A stretch of DNA of 25,931 nt from BS750m-G62 sp046483505. Its GTDB lineage: Bacteria > Planctomycetota > Phycisphaerae > FEN-1346. The position numbers and the translations under genes are program-made. Below, in pieces: positions 1 through 6,014 of the stretch (positions within the stretch are counted from its first letter, which is position 1; every line of letters starts with the position of its first letter). The stretch is taken from assembly GCA_046483505.1 (NCBI GenBank), contig JAWODB010000221.1:1-25931 (forward strand), written 5' to 3'. The notes under the pieces are model-generated. The model was not told where the DNA came from. It ran no database searches and saw only the letters and a list, made by a program, of their open reading frames with translations.

Positions 1-287
1 TCCGCCATGTCGAACAGGCGGATGCCGCGGTCGTAGCAGCCCTTCAGGAGGGCCTCGAACGTCTCGCGGCCCAGGCGCGTATGGTCGCTCTGCCGCCGGC
101 CGCCGTGCATGCCCGTGCCGATGCCGACCAGGCTCGTCTCGATGCCCGTCTTGCCGAGCGTGACGGTGCGGTACGGCCCCGCGGGGACCTCGTTCTTGCG
201 GGCGGCGGTGCTGGGCGTGCACCCGGCAAGCAGGGTGCCGCCGGCGCCGGCGAGGGTGGCGGTCAGGAACGTGCGTCGGGTCAGCAT
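1..287 (-). CDS. Exported aldo/keto reductase, N-terminal part (runs off window)
   Basis: The first 95 codons are present and the gene continues past the left edge. The protein opens MLTRRTFLTATLAGAGG, a Tat-like RR signal, followed by LLAGC, a lipobox, so it is probably an exported lipoprotein. After the signal, residues about 40-60 read VTLGKTGIETSLVGIGTGMH, which matches the opening beta-strand of aldo/keto reductases (LGxTGxxVSxxGxG). It then continues into an alpha-helix and YDRGIRLFDMA, the strand that carries the conserved catalytic/binding Asp in this family. Family members reduce or oxidise carbonyls with NAD(P)H. The start at 287 follows a GGAGGAG ribosome site about seven bases upstream. 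It diverges from the isomerase-like gene at 465. A sugar-related substrate is inferred from context; the catalytic Tyr and Lys lie outside the window. Confidence 0.85.
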   Translation of the reverse strand, partial: MLTRRTFLTATLAGAGGTLLAGCTPSTAARKNEVPAGPYRTVTLGKTGIETSLVGIGTGMHGGRRQSDHTRLGRETFEALLKGCYDRGIRLFDMA

Positions 288-322
288 GGGCGTATCTCCT
301 CCGCAAGCGGTTCGTGCATGGT

Positions 323-352
323 ACTATACGCGGATTGCCCTCCGAATGGAAA
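323..352 (-). promoter_or_regulatory. Candidate sigma-70 promoter for the aldo/keto reductase gene
   Basis: Reading the minus strand, TTTCCA (352-347) and TATAGT (328-323) are separated by 18 bases and lie 35-65 bases upstream of the start at 287. This is a locally AT-richer patch in GC-rich DNA. The -10 matches consensus at five of six positions and the -35 at four of six. Prediction only. Confidence 0.35.
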
Positions 353-375
353 GGGACTTCCGGCCGGGGCGGCTA

Positions 376-404
376 TTGACCGGTGCCTCGCACCTTGGTA
401 GGGT
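376..404 (+). promoter_or_regulatory. Candidate sigma-70 promoter for the isomerase-like gene
   Basis: TTGACC (376-381) and TAGGGT (399-404) are 17 bases apart, about 60 bases before the start at 465. The -35 is good and the -10 is weak. A small inverted repeat, GGGTT-TT-AACCC (401-412), overlaps the -10 and could be an operator, though it is short enough to be chance. Confidence 0.3.
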
Positions 405-464
405 TTTAACCCTGCGGAACGCGTTCGGTTTTCGCAAGAAGCCGACACAGCCAAGGAGCCAGGC

Positions 465-1325
465 ATGAAAGGGAGGCACGTCATGGATCTGTCGCGGCGA
501 GGGTTTCTGAAGGCGGGGGCCGTCGGGGCCGTCGGACTCGGCCTCGCGGGACTCGGGGCCGCCGCCGCCCGCGGGGCCGGCAAACGCATCCCCGTGGGGC
601 TGCAACTCTATTCGGTCCGCGGGCCCCTGGGGAAGGACGTGGAGGGCGTCATCGCCAAGGTCGCCGAGATGGGCTACGAGGGCGTCGAGTTCGCCGGCTA
701 CTACAACAAGGACGCCGACGAGTGGAAGAAACTCCTCGACAAGAACGGCCTCGTGTGCTGCGGGTCGCACGTGCGCGGCCACGAACTCCAGGAGAAGAAC
801 CTCGAGAAGACCATCGCGTTCCACAAGACGCTCGGCAACACGTTCCTCATCAAGCCGTCCGGCGCGGGCGGCAAGACGAAGGAGTCGTGGCTGGAGGCCG
901 CCAAACGCTTCAACGCCATCGCCAAGGCGATCGAGCCCCACGGCATGTACACCGGCTACCACAACCACGCGGCCGAGTTCAAGCCGATGGACGGCTCCTG
1001 CGCCTGGGAGATCTTCTTCAAGAACACCGGCGACCGCGTGTGCCAGCAACTCGATACCGGCAACTGCATGGGCGGCGGCGGCAAGCCGTGCGAATACCTC
1101 AAGATGTTCCCCGGCCGGACCCGCACCGTCCACCTGAAGGAGCACGGCGGGCCGGGCGACGTCGGCAAGGGCACGTGCCCCTGGAAGGACATCTTCCGCC
1201 TCTGCGAGACCGTGGCCGGCACCGAGTGGTACATCGTGGAACAGGAACGGTACTCGCAGCGTCCGCCCCTGGAAGCCGCCAAACAGGCCGCCGACTTTAT
1301 GAAGGAGATGGGCAAACTGGCGTAG
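465..1325 (+). CDS. Tat-exported sugar phosphate isomerase/epimerase-like TIM-barrel protein
   Basis: A 286-residue protein of the xylose-isomerase-like / AP-endonuclease-2 superfamily. Residues 1-42 form a Tat signal (MDLSRRGFLKAGAVGAVG then an Ala-rich stretch). The mature part begins KRIPVGLQLYSVRGPL, the typical first strand. It continues with GYEGVEFAGYY, a YTGYHNHAAEF motif carrying His and Glu metal ligands, QQLDTGNCMGGGG with a metal-binding Asp, VHLKEH, and a final YIVEQERY. Metal-dependent members isomerise, epimerise or beta-eliminate sugars. Exported versions are common in Planctomycetota, and some relatives act on 3-keto sugars. Two starts are possible: 465 (AAGGAG upstream) and 483 (GGGAGG upstream, placing RR nearer the N-terminus); I list the longer. 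Its divergent neighbour is an aldo/keto reductase, consistent with sugar catabolism. Exact substrate unknown. Confidence 0.85.
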   Translation: MKGRHVMDLSRRGFLKAGAVGAVGLGLAGLGAAAARGAGKRIPVGLQLYSVRGPLGKDVEGVIAKVAEMGYEGVEFAGYYNKDADEWKKLLDKNGLVCCGSHVRGHELQEKNLEKTIAFHKTLGNTFLIKPSGAGGKTKESWLEAAKRFNAIAKAIEPHGMYTGYHNHAAEFKPMDGSCAWEIFFKNTGDRVCQQLDTGNCMGGGGKPCEYLKMFPGRTRTVHLKEHGGPGDVGKGTCPWKDIFRLCETVAGTEWYIVEQERYSQRPPLEAAKQAADFMKEMGKLA

Positions 1326-1343
1326 GCCGCGGCGTGCCGCGGC

Positions 1344-1469
1344 ATTCCCCCTCTCCCTGGATGGGAGAGGGCAGGGTGAGGGTGAACCGACCGCGCGGCG
1401 GGTCTCCGCACCCGCCGCGCCAGCGATGTCATTCTGAGGAGGCCCGAACGGGCCGACGAAGAATCTCGC
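1344..1469. repeat. Composite of dispersed intergenic repeats between convergent genes
   Basis: Between the isomerase-like gene (+) and the PGPGW gene (-) lie three repeat-like modules in a row. First is a perfect 9-bp hairpin CCCTCTCCC-TGGAT-GGGAGAGGG (1349-1371) followed by CAGGGTGAGGGTGA. Second is a 28-bp palindrome (1393-1420, listed separately). Third is GTCATTCTGAGGAGGCCCGA...GACGAAGAATCTC (1428-1467). The first and third resemble short sequences I know to be scattered between genes in many bacterial genomes. The first hairpin may also act as a terminator for both convergent genes, although it has no T-tract. Confidence 0.5.
1393..1420. repeat. 28-bp palindromic repeat, copy 1
   Basis: Arms GCGCGGCGGG and CCCGCCGCGC flank TCTCCGCA. 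The same unit recurs between genes across the window (4633, 4683, 5965, 10694, 10919, 13217 and degenerate copies), which marks it as a REP-like family. Confidence 0.8.
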
Positions 1470-1527
1470 CGTGGTCGTTGCTTCATACGGGGCCTGCGCG
1501 GCGGCCGGTCTTGCCCGCCGCGCGTGT

Positions 1528-1824
1528 CTATTCGACGGGCCCGTCCGGCGCCGCTTCGTCCGGCGGCACCTCCTCCGGCGACCGTTCGTCCGTCTTCCCG
1601 CGGCGCCGGTTCACCTCGGCCCGCACGCGTTCGGTCTTCTCGCGGAGCCAGTGCCCCGCCCGCGTCCCCGGCAGGAGCAGCGCGAGGCCCGGAAAGATGA
1701 AGATCCATCCCGGCAGGATCGGCAGCAGCAGGCCCAGGAGGCCGAGGAGCGTCAGCAGCGCTCCGGCTGTCAGCCGGAACGGCGTCTTCACGACCTGCCA
1801 GAGTTGACGGAGGGTGCGTTTCAT
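1528..1824 (-). CDS. Small PGPGW-family membrane protein
   Basis: A 98-residue protein starting MKRTLRQLWQVVKTPFRL. A single hydrophobic hairpin (residues about 15-52, AGALLTLLGLLGLLLPILPG then WIFIFPGLALLLPGT) contains the P-x-x-PGW signature of the putative transmembrane PGPGW family. A charged helix (HWLREKTERVRAEVNRRRGK) and an acidic, Pro-rich tail follow. Function is unknown for the family; it is probably an inner-membrane protein. The start ATG overlaps the stop TGA of the upstream glycosidase gene (ATGA at 1824-1821), so the two are almost certainly co-transcribed and translationally coupled. Whether that reflects a shared function or only operon packing cannot be told from sequence. 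Confidence 0.75.
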   Translation of the reverse strand: MKRTLRQLWQVVKTPFRLTAGALLTLLGLLGLLLPILPGWIFIFPGLALLLPGTRAGHWLREKTERVRAEVNRRRGKTDERSPEEVPPDEAAPDGPVE

Positions 1825-4559
1825 TCGGACGGCCGGAGGGCGTCGAGCACCGCCTTCGCCTTGCCGGGCGGGCCCACCAGGTACACCGGCGACGTCGAGA
1901 GCGTCACGGGCCCCACGTCGCCCGGCCGGCCCATCAGGTCGAACCGCGCGAGGCCCGGCGTCGGGGGGACGGCCACCGTCGCGCCGGAATCCGCCTCCGT
2001 GCTCCAGAGCAGGACGACGCTCTGCCGCCGGTTCCGGAAGGCCAGCGCCCACCCGGTCTGGCCGAACCGCCGCTCGGCGACGAACGTCGGCTCCGGCCCG
2101 AGCAGGTCCGCCAGGACCGCCAGGGCCGGCAGGACCTTCCGCGGCGCCCCGCCGTAGGCGAAGAGCGGGCACTCGAAGTTCGCCTCGTGGGCCGACCCGC
2201 TGGAGCCCGAGTGGATGAACACCTTCTCCGCGCCGCGCGACAGGTTCACGGCGACGTACCGGACGGTGAGGTCGGCGCAGGCGCGTTCGCTCTCGAGCAG
2301 CCGCTGCTCGGACCACGACCCGCGGCGCGGGACGAACGGGTCGCGCGGCAGGTCGTCCACGGCGTAGTAAGCGAACTCGGTGATCCAGATGGGCACCCGC
2401 CCGCCCGCCGCGTCCATCAGCGACAGGAGCCGGTCCATTTGCGGCACGTACCCTTCCGGCCGGCGGGCGCCGGGATAGGCGTGCAGGTTCAGGATGTCGA
2501 TGTGTTTGAGGATGCCGGCATCCAGGACCTCGGGCGTCAGGTGGAGCGGCCCGGCGGCGATGCCGCCGATGACCCGGCACGCGGGATCGGCCTCTTTCAT
2601 GGCCTTCGACGCCGTGGCGAGCAGGCGAACGTAGTCGGCGGGGCTGTAGTTCGGCCCGTCGTAGCGGTTGCCCGAGTCGCCGGGCAGGGCGTAGTCGGTG
2701 AAGATGGGCTCGTTCAGGAACTCCCACACGCGGACGCGATCCTTATACCGCCGCACGGCCTGGCCGATGAAGCGGGCCAGTTCGGCCGGCTCCTTCGGCG
2801 CCCAGGCGGCGGGCAGGCGGCTGGCGGGGTAACCTCTCTTCGGCAGCGTGTCGGGCGCCTCGCTGATCCAGTCGGCCGACGGGAACGGCGGGAGCAGGCA
2901 CACGAGGTTCGCCCCCAGGTCCGTCACGCGGCGAATCTGGTCGCCGGCCCGCTCCCACCGGAACGTGCCGCGCTCCGGCTCCACGTGCTGCCACTTCAGC
3001 GACCAGTCGCGGAACCATCCCACGCCGCCGCGCATCGCCTGCCGCACCAGGTACGGCGTGGCGAAGGCGTGATTGATGCCGAGGACGGAGTCGTCGCTGC
3101 GGCGTTTCGGCACCACCGCCAGGCGGAGCGAACCGGTCTCGGCCGGCCCGCCGCCCTCCAGCGTCCACCGCACGCCGTAGTAGCCGCGCCAGTCGGGCGG
3201 CAGATGGAGGCGGCGGACGAGGACGGTCCGCGGTTCGACCTCGGCTTCCATCCCCGGCCAGTCGACGGGACGGTCGAAGAAGTCCGTCACCTCGAACGCG
3301 AGCGTGCACCGGACGGCCGCGTCGCCGTGATTGACGAGACGGACGGCGAGCGCGTTCTCCCCGCCCGCGACGAACAGGCCGCCGGGGGCGGATGGTTCGA
3401 GGCCCGCCTCCACCGTCCGCCGTGGAGCGAACGTCGTGGCCGCCGCCCCGGACTCCAACTGGACGGCGTCGAGGTCCACGTGCCCCTCGGCCTCCTCCTC
3501 CAGGTCCGGCCCCGCGAAGACGTACGCGTACGGGTGGGCGGGCCGGAAGGTGACGGTGTACCGTTTCCACTCGGCCGTGAGGCGGAGGGACTCGGCGTCG
3601 TCCTGCCTTCCGCCCGTCGGCCGTTGGCTGCGGACGCCCAGGCGGGCCCGGACGCCGTCGCGGCCGGCACGCATCCACGCCGAGAGGGTGTGCGGCGTGC
3701 CGGGCTCGACCTCGATCCATCCGAGCGTGACGGCCATGGGGGCGAGTTCCCGCCGGACGGTCGCCTCGTAGTAGTCGAACGCGAGGACGGGCGTGGCCTC
3801 GCCGCCCATCGGGATCCTGAGGAACGACCGGCCGTGCGGGGCGTCGCCGCTCTCGACCCGGCCCTGCAGGCGGCTGAGGTTCCCCCAGCCGGTGCGGGTG
3901 CCCTCGGACGACCAGCCGGCCGGGCCGGCCTCGAACGAGCCGTTGCGGACGCGGTTCCGCCCGCCGGCCGCCGGGACCACGTCCGTGTACGCCACGTCCT
4001 TCATGCGGATCTCGGCGATCCGCACGTCGTCGAGGCACAGCGTGCCCGTCTCGCCGAACCAGAACTGGAGCCGCGTGTCGGCCGCCGCCACCGTCTGCGT
4101 GGCGTGGAAGACGCGGCGGAAGGTCTTCCACCGTCGCGTCACGGGCAGGCTGCCTCGCAGGCCGCAGTTCGACCAGTGCCTCGTGTTGCTGACGGCGAGG
4201 TCGACGGCCCCGCCGGCGAGGCCCTCGGCCCGTGCCCGGCACGAGAACTCGTACGTTCGGCCTTTCCGGAGGGCGACGACGCCCGTCTGGGCGAGCATGG
4301 CGTGGCTGGCCGGGCCGCGCTTTTCGTACGCCGTGCAGACGAGGCGGGCATACGGGTTGCCGGACGCGTCGCGGGCCACCTCCAGCCGCTGCGCGACGTG
4401 CGCGTCGCCGGTGGCGTCCCAGTGTTTCGGCTTGCCGTCGGCGGCCTCGGCGAAGTCGCCGTTGGCGACGAGGTTTTCCGCCCCGTCTGCGGGTGCGGCC
4501 GTAGCGGCGAAGAGGCACGCGGCGAGGAGAGGCCGGGCGAAGAGAGAGAGGCGGTGCAT
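1821..4559 (-). CDS. Secreted clan GH-A glycoside hydrolase with N-terminal carbohydrate-binding-like regions
   Basis: A 912-residue exported enzyme. The signal peptide is MHRLSLFARPLLAACLFAATAAPADG. Two jelly-roll-like segments follow (about 28-180 beginning ENLVANGDFAEAADGKPKHW, and about 200-380 with VRNGSFEAGPAGW), both of the CBM4/9-like NGDFE type. A beta-sandwich linker comes next. The catalytic (beta/alpha)8 barrel runs from about 490 to 800: VWEFLNEP carries the probable acid/base Glu617 and PIWITEFAYY the probable nucleophile Glu728. That spacing and those motifs fit clan GH-A (GH39/GH5/GH2-type), but the family number is not clear. A C-terminal beta domain closes the protein. I chose the start at 4559, not an in-frame start further upstream, because AGGAG sits 7 bases before it and the signal peptide starts there. 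It likely attacks plant or algal polysaccharide; the substrate is unknown. Confidence 0.85.
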   Translation of the reverse strand: MHRLSLFARPLLAACLFAATAAPADGAENLVANGDFAEAADGKPKHWDATGDAHVAQRLEVARDASGNPYARLVCTAYEKRGPASHAMLAQTGVVALRKGRTYEFSCRARAEGLAGGAVDLAVSNTRHWSNCGLRGSLPVTRRWKTFRRVFHATQTVAAADTRLQFWFGETGTLCLDDVRIAEIRMKDVAYTDVVPAAGGRNRVRNGSFEAGPAGWSSEGTRTGWGNLSRLQGRVESGDAPHGRSFLRIPMGGEATPVLAFDYYEATVRRELAPMAVTLGWIEVEPGTPHTLSAWMRAGRDGVRARLGVRSQRPTGGRQDDAESLRLTAEWKRYTVTFRPAHPYAYVFAGPDLEEEAEGHVDLDAVQLESGAAATTFAPRRTVEAGLEPSAPGGLFVAGGENALAVRLVNHGDAAVRCTLAFEVTDFFDRPVDWPGMEAEVEPRTVLVRRLHLPPDWRGYYGVRWTLEGGGPAETGSLRLAVVPKRRSDDSVLGINHAFATPYLVRQAMRGGVGWFRDWSLKWQHVEPERGTFRWERAGDQIRRVTDLGANLVCLLPPFPSADWISEAPDTLPKRGYPASRLPAAWAPKEPAELARFIGQAVRRYKDRVRVWEFLNEPIFTDYALPGDSGNRYDGPNYSPADYVRLLATASKAMKEADPACRVIGGIAAGPLHLTPEVLDAGILKHIDILNLHAYPGARRPEGYVPQMDRLLSLMDAAGGRVPIWITEFAYYAVDDLPRDPFVPRRGSWSEQRLLESERACADLTVRYVAVNLSRGAEKVFIHSGSSGSAHEANFECPLFAYGGAPRKVLPALAVLADLLGPEPTFVAERRFGQTGWALAFRNRRQSVVLLWSTEADSGATVAVPPTPGLARFDLMGRPGDVGPVTLSTSPVYLVGPPGKAKAVLDALRPSE

Positions 4560-4609
4560 GGCGGGGCTCCTGTCGGGGTGGCATGGCCACGCCCTGCGCG
4601 GCCATGGGA

Positions 4610-4710
4610 TTAGCACTACAACGCTAACTCGTGCGCGGCGGGTCTCCGTACCCGCCGCGCAGGCCTGGAAAGGCCGTTTCGAGCGCGGCGGGTGCGGAGA
4701 CCCGCCGCGC
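4610..4710 (+). mobile_element. Truncated copy of the MITE-like palindromic element
   Basis: Starts with TTAGCACTACAACGCTAA, a one-base variant of the left terminal repeat of the complete element at 10896-11025. CTCGTGC and two 28-bp palindromes follow (4633-4660 and, in opposite polarity, 4683-4710), separated by a 22-base spacer ending in GTTTCGA, as in the complete copy. The right terminal repeat is missing. It lies between the GH-A gene start (4559) and the ThuA gene stop (4752). Confidence 0.7.
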
Positions 4711-4751
4711 GGGATGCTTCCGGCGGCTGACTGTGGCCGGCGGACGCCGCG

Positions 4752-5699
4752 CTACTTCTTCGCACTGGGTGTGGCGTCGGCCTCCAGGTCGCCCAGGGCG
4801 TACTGGATGCCGTCCAGCCAGTGCTGGAGGACCATCGGGTTCCAGAACAGGTCGTGCATGTGGCCCCAGGCGTTGTAGAAGACGCGGCCCTGCTTGTACG
4901 TCTTGATGTATGTCATGGCGAAATCGCCGTCGGTGCGGCGGATCCGCTTGCGAACCTTCTCCATGTCCGTCCGCTCGGTGTCGATGGAGACGAGGACGCG
5001 GCAGAGGTCGCGCGAGTACGGATCGTTCAACTGGTAGACCTCGTCGACGATGGGGAAGCGCTCTTTGTCCAGCGCCTGGCAGAGCGGGTGGTTCGGTTCC
5101 TCCACCTTCATGATGACGGTCGACCCGGCGCCCCACGGGTGGTTCCAGAAGCGGGAGCCGAGGATCTCGCCGAACTCCGGCCACTCGCGGAACATGTTGC
5201 AGGCGGCGTGGTTGGCGGCGACGCCGTGGCCCGCGGCGAGCCACTGGCGGAAACTCGCCTTCAGGTGGGCGTCGCGTCGCTCGACCTGCTTCTTCTCCTC
5301 GGGCGGCAGGTCCTTGAAGTTCGCCGGCCGGAAGACGTCGCGGTTCGCGTTGTTGAAGAAGACGGCGTCGAAGGTTTCGAGGCGGTCCGGCTCGAACATG
5401 GCCGGGTCGTCGCTGACGGTGGCCTCGAAGGCGCCGGTGGCCTCGCCCAGCAGCGGGATGGCCGCCTTGCCGTAAGGAATCGACGAGTGGAAGTACCCGT
5501 GCGAGACGGAGAAGACGAGCAGCCGGCGCGGCTTCTTCGGCTGGACGCGGGCCTTCACGTCGGCGCAGGCGGCCTTGATTTTGGCGACCTCCTCGTCCGA
5601 CGGGCCTTTGTGCTTCGCGGCCGTTGCGGGGAGGGCGGACAGCGTCGCGACGATGACGGCCGCGGCCAGGGTGAGGGCGATGAGGCGAGAGCGTGTCAT
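4752..5699 (-). CDS. Exported ThuA-like domain protein (trehalose-utilisation type)
   Basis: A 315-residue protein with a signal peptide (MTRSRLIALTLAAAVIVATLSALPATAA) and one ThuA domain filling residues about 55-300. Recognisable blocks are RRLLVFSVSHGYFHSSIPYG, FDAVFFNNANRD, GHGVAANHAACNMF, FWNHPWGAGSTVIM, NHPLCQAL, VDEVYQL and GRVFYNAWGH. ThuA is a flavodoxin/class-I glutamine amidotransferase-like fold named from the trehalose-utilisation locus thuAB of rhizobia, where ThuB makes 3-keto disaccharides. Its biochemical role is still unclear, and exported versions are abundant in Planctomycetota. The start at 5699 is preceded by AAGGAGG with a 10-base spacer and gives a clean signal peptide. 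It may be transcribed together with the downstream GH-A gene, but ~190 bp containing a mobile element separates them. Confidence 0.85.
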   Translation of the reverse strand: MTRSRLIALTLAAAVIVATLSALPATAAKHKGPSDEEVAKIKAACADVKARVQPKKPRRLLVFSVSHGYFHSSIPYGKAAIPLLGEATGAFEATVSDDPAMFEPDRLETFDAVFFNNANRDVFRPANFKDLPPEEKKQVERRDAHLKASFRQWLAAGHGVAANHAACNMFREWPEFGEILGSRFWNHPWGAGSTVIMKVEEPNHPLCQALDKERFPIVDEVYQLNDPYSRDLCRVLVSIDTERTDMEKVRKRIRRTDGDFAMTYIKTYKQGRVFYNAWGHMHDLFWNPMVLQHWLDGIQYALGDLEADATPSAKK

Positions 5700-5857
5700 G
5701 GGCGATCGACCTCCTTCATGTTCGTGTGGCGCAGCGAGGTTCGCACCCCTGCTGCGCAACGGCGCCGTGCCGATGTTGCGGGTCATTGCACCACGACGGA
5801 CGGGCAAGTTCAAGGGGGATTCGGCGGGTTCCCGTGACGGTGCGCCGCGGAGCGGTG

Positions 5858-5890
5858 GGCAAGCCCCTCGCGGGGGACGAGGGGCTTGCC
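5858..5890. other. Perfect 13-bp hairpin in intergenic DNA
   Basis: GGCAAGCCCCTCG (5858-5870) pairs perfectly with CGAGGGGCTTGCC (5878-5890) around a 7-base loop. It lies 125 bases beyond the stop codon of the PEP-CTERM gene, in that gene's downstream direction. No T-tract follows on either strand, so it is not a textbook terminator. The rest of 5700-6014 holds two palindromic repeats and no gene that I can support. Confidence 0.55.
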
Positions 5891-5916
5891 GGGGGTTGTA
5901 CGTCTTCCGGGGGGAT

Positions 5917-5992
5917 GCGCGGTGGGTCGGGGGACCCCCCGCGCCGGACCGTGTCCCGCTGGACGCGCGGCGGGCGCGGAGACCCGCCGCGC
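5917..5992. repeat. Two adjacent 28-bp palindromic repeats, one degenerate
   Basis: 5917-5944 is a decayed copy (GCGCGGTGGG ... CCCCCCGCGC). 5965-5992 is a clean copy in reverse polarity (GCGCGGCGGG-CGCGGAGA-CCCGCCGCGC). They sit 20 bases apart, immediately beyond the 3' end of the PEP-CTERM gene, the pairwise arrangement typical of REP/BIME elements. Confidence 0.65.
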
Positions 5993-6014
5993 TATCATGC
6001 GAACTTACAATGCG

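Noticed and set aside
401..412. GGGTT-TT-AACCC as a repressor operator
   Set aside because: The arms are only five bases and no regulator gene is adjacent; mentioned only with the promoter.
2187..4613. 808-codon open frame on the plus strand
   Set aside because: Antisense shadow of the GH-A glycosidase, whose catalytic motifs and signal peptide are clear on the minus strand.
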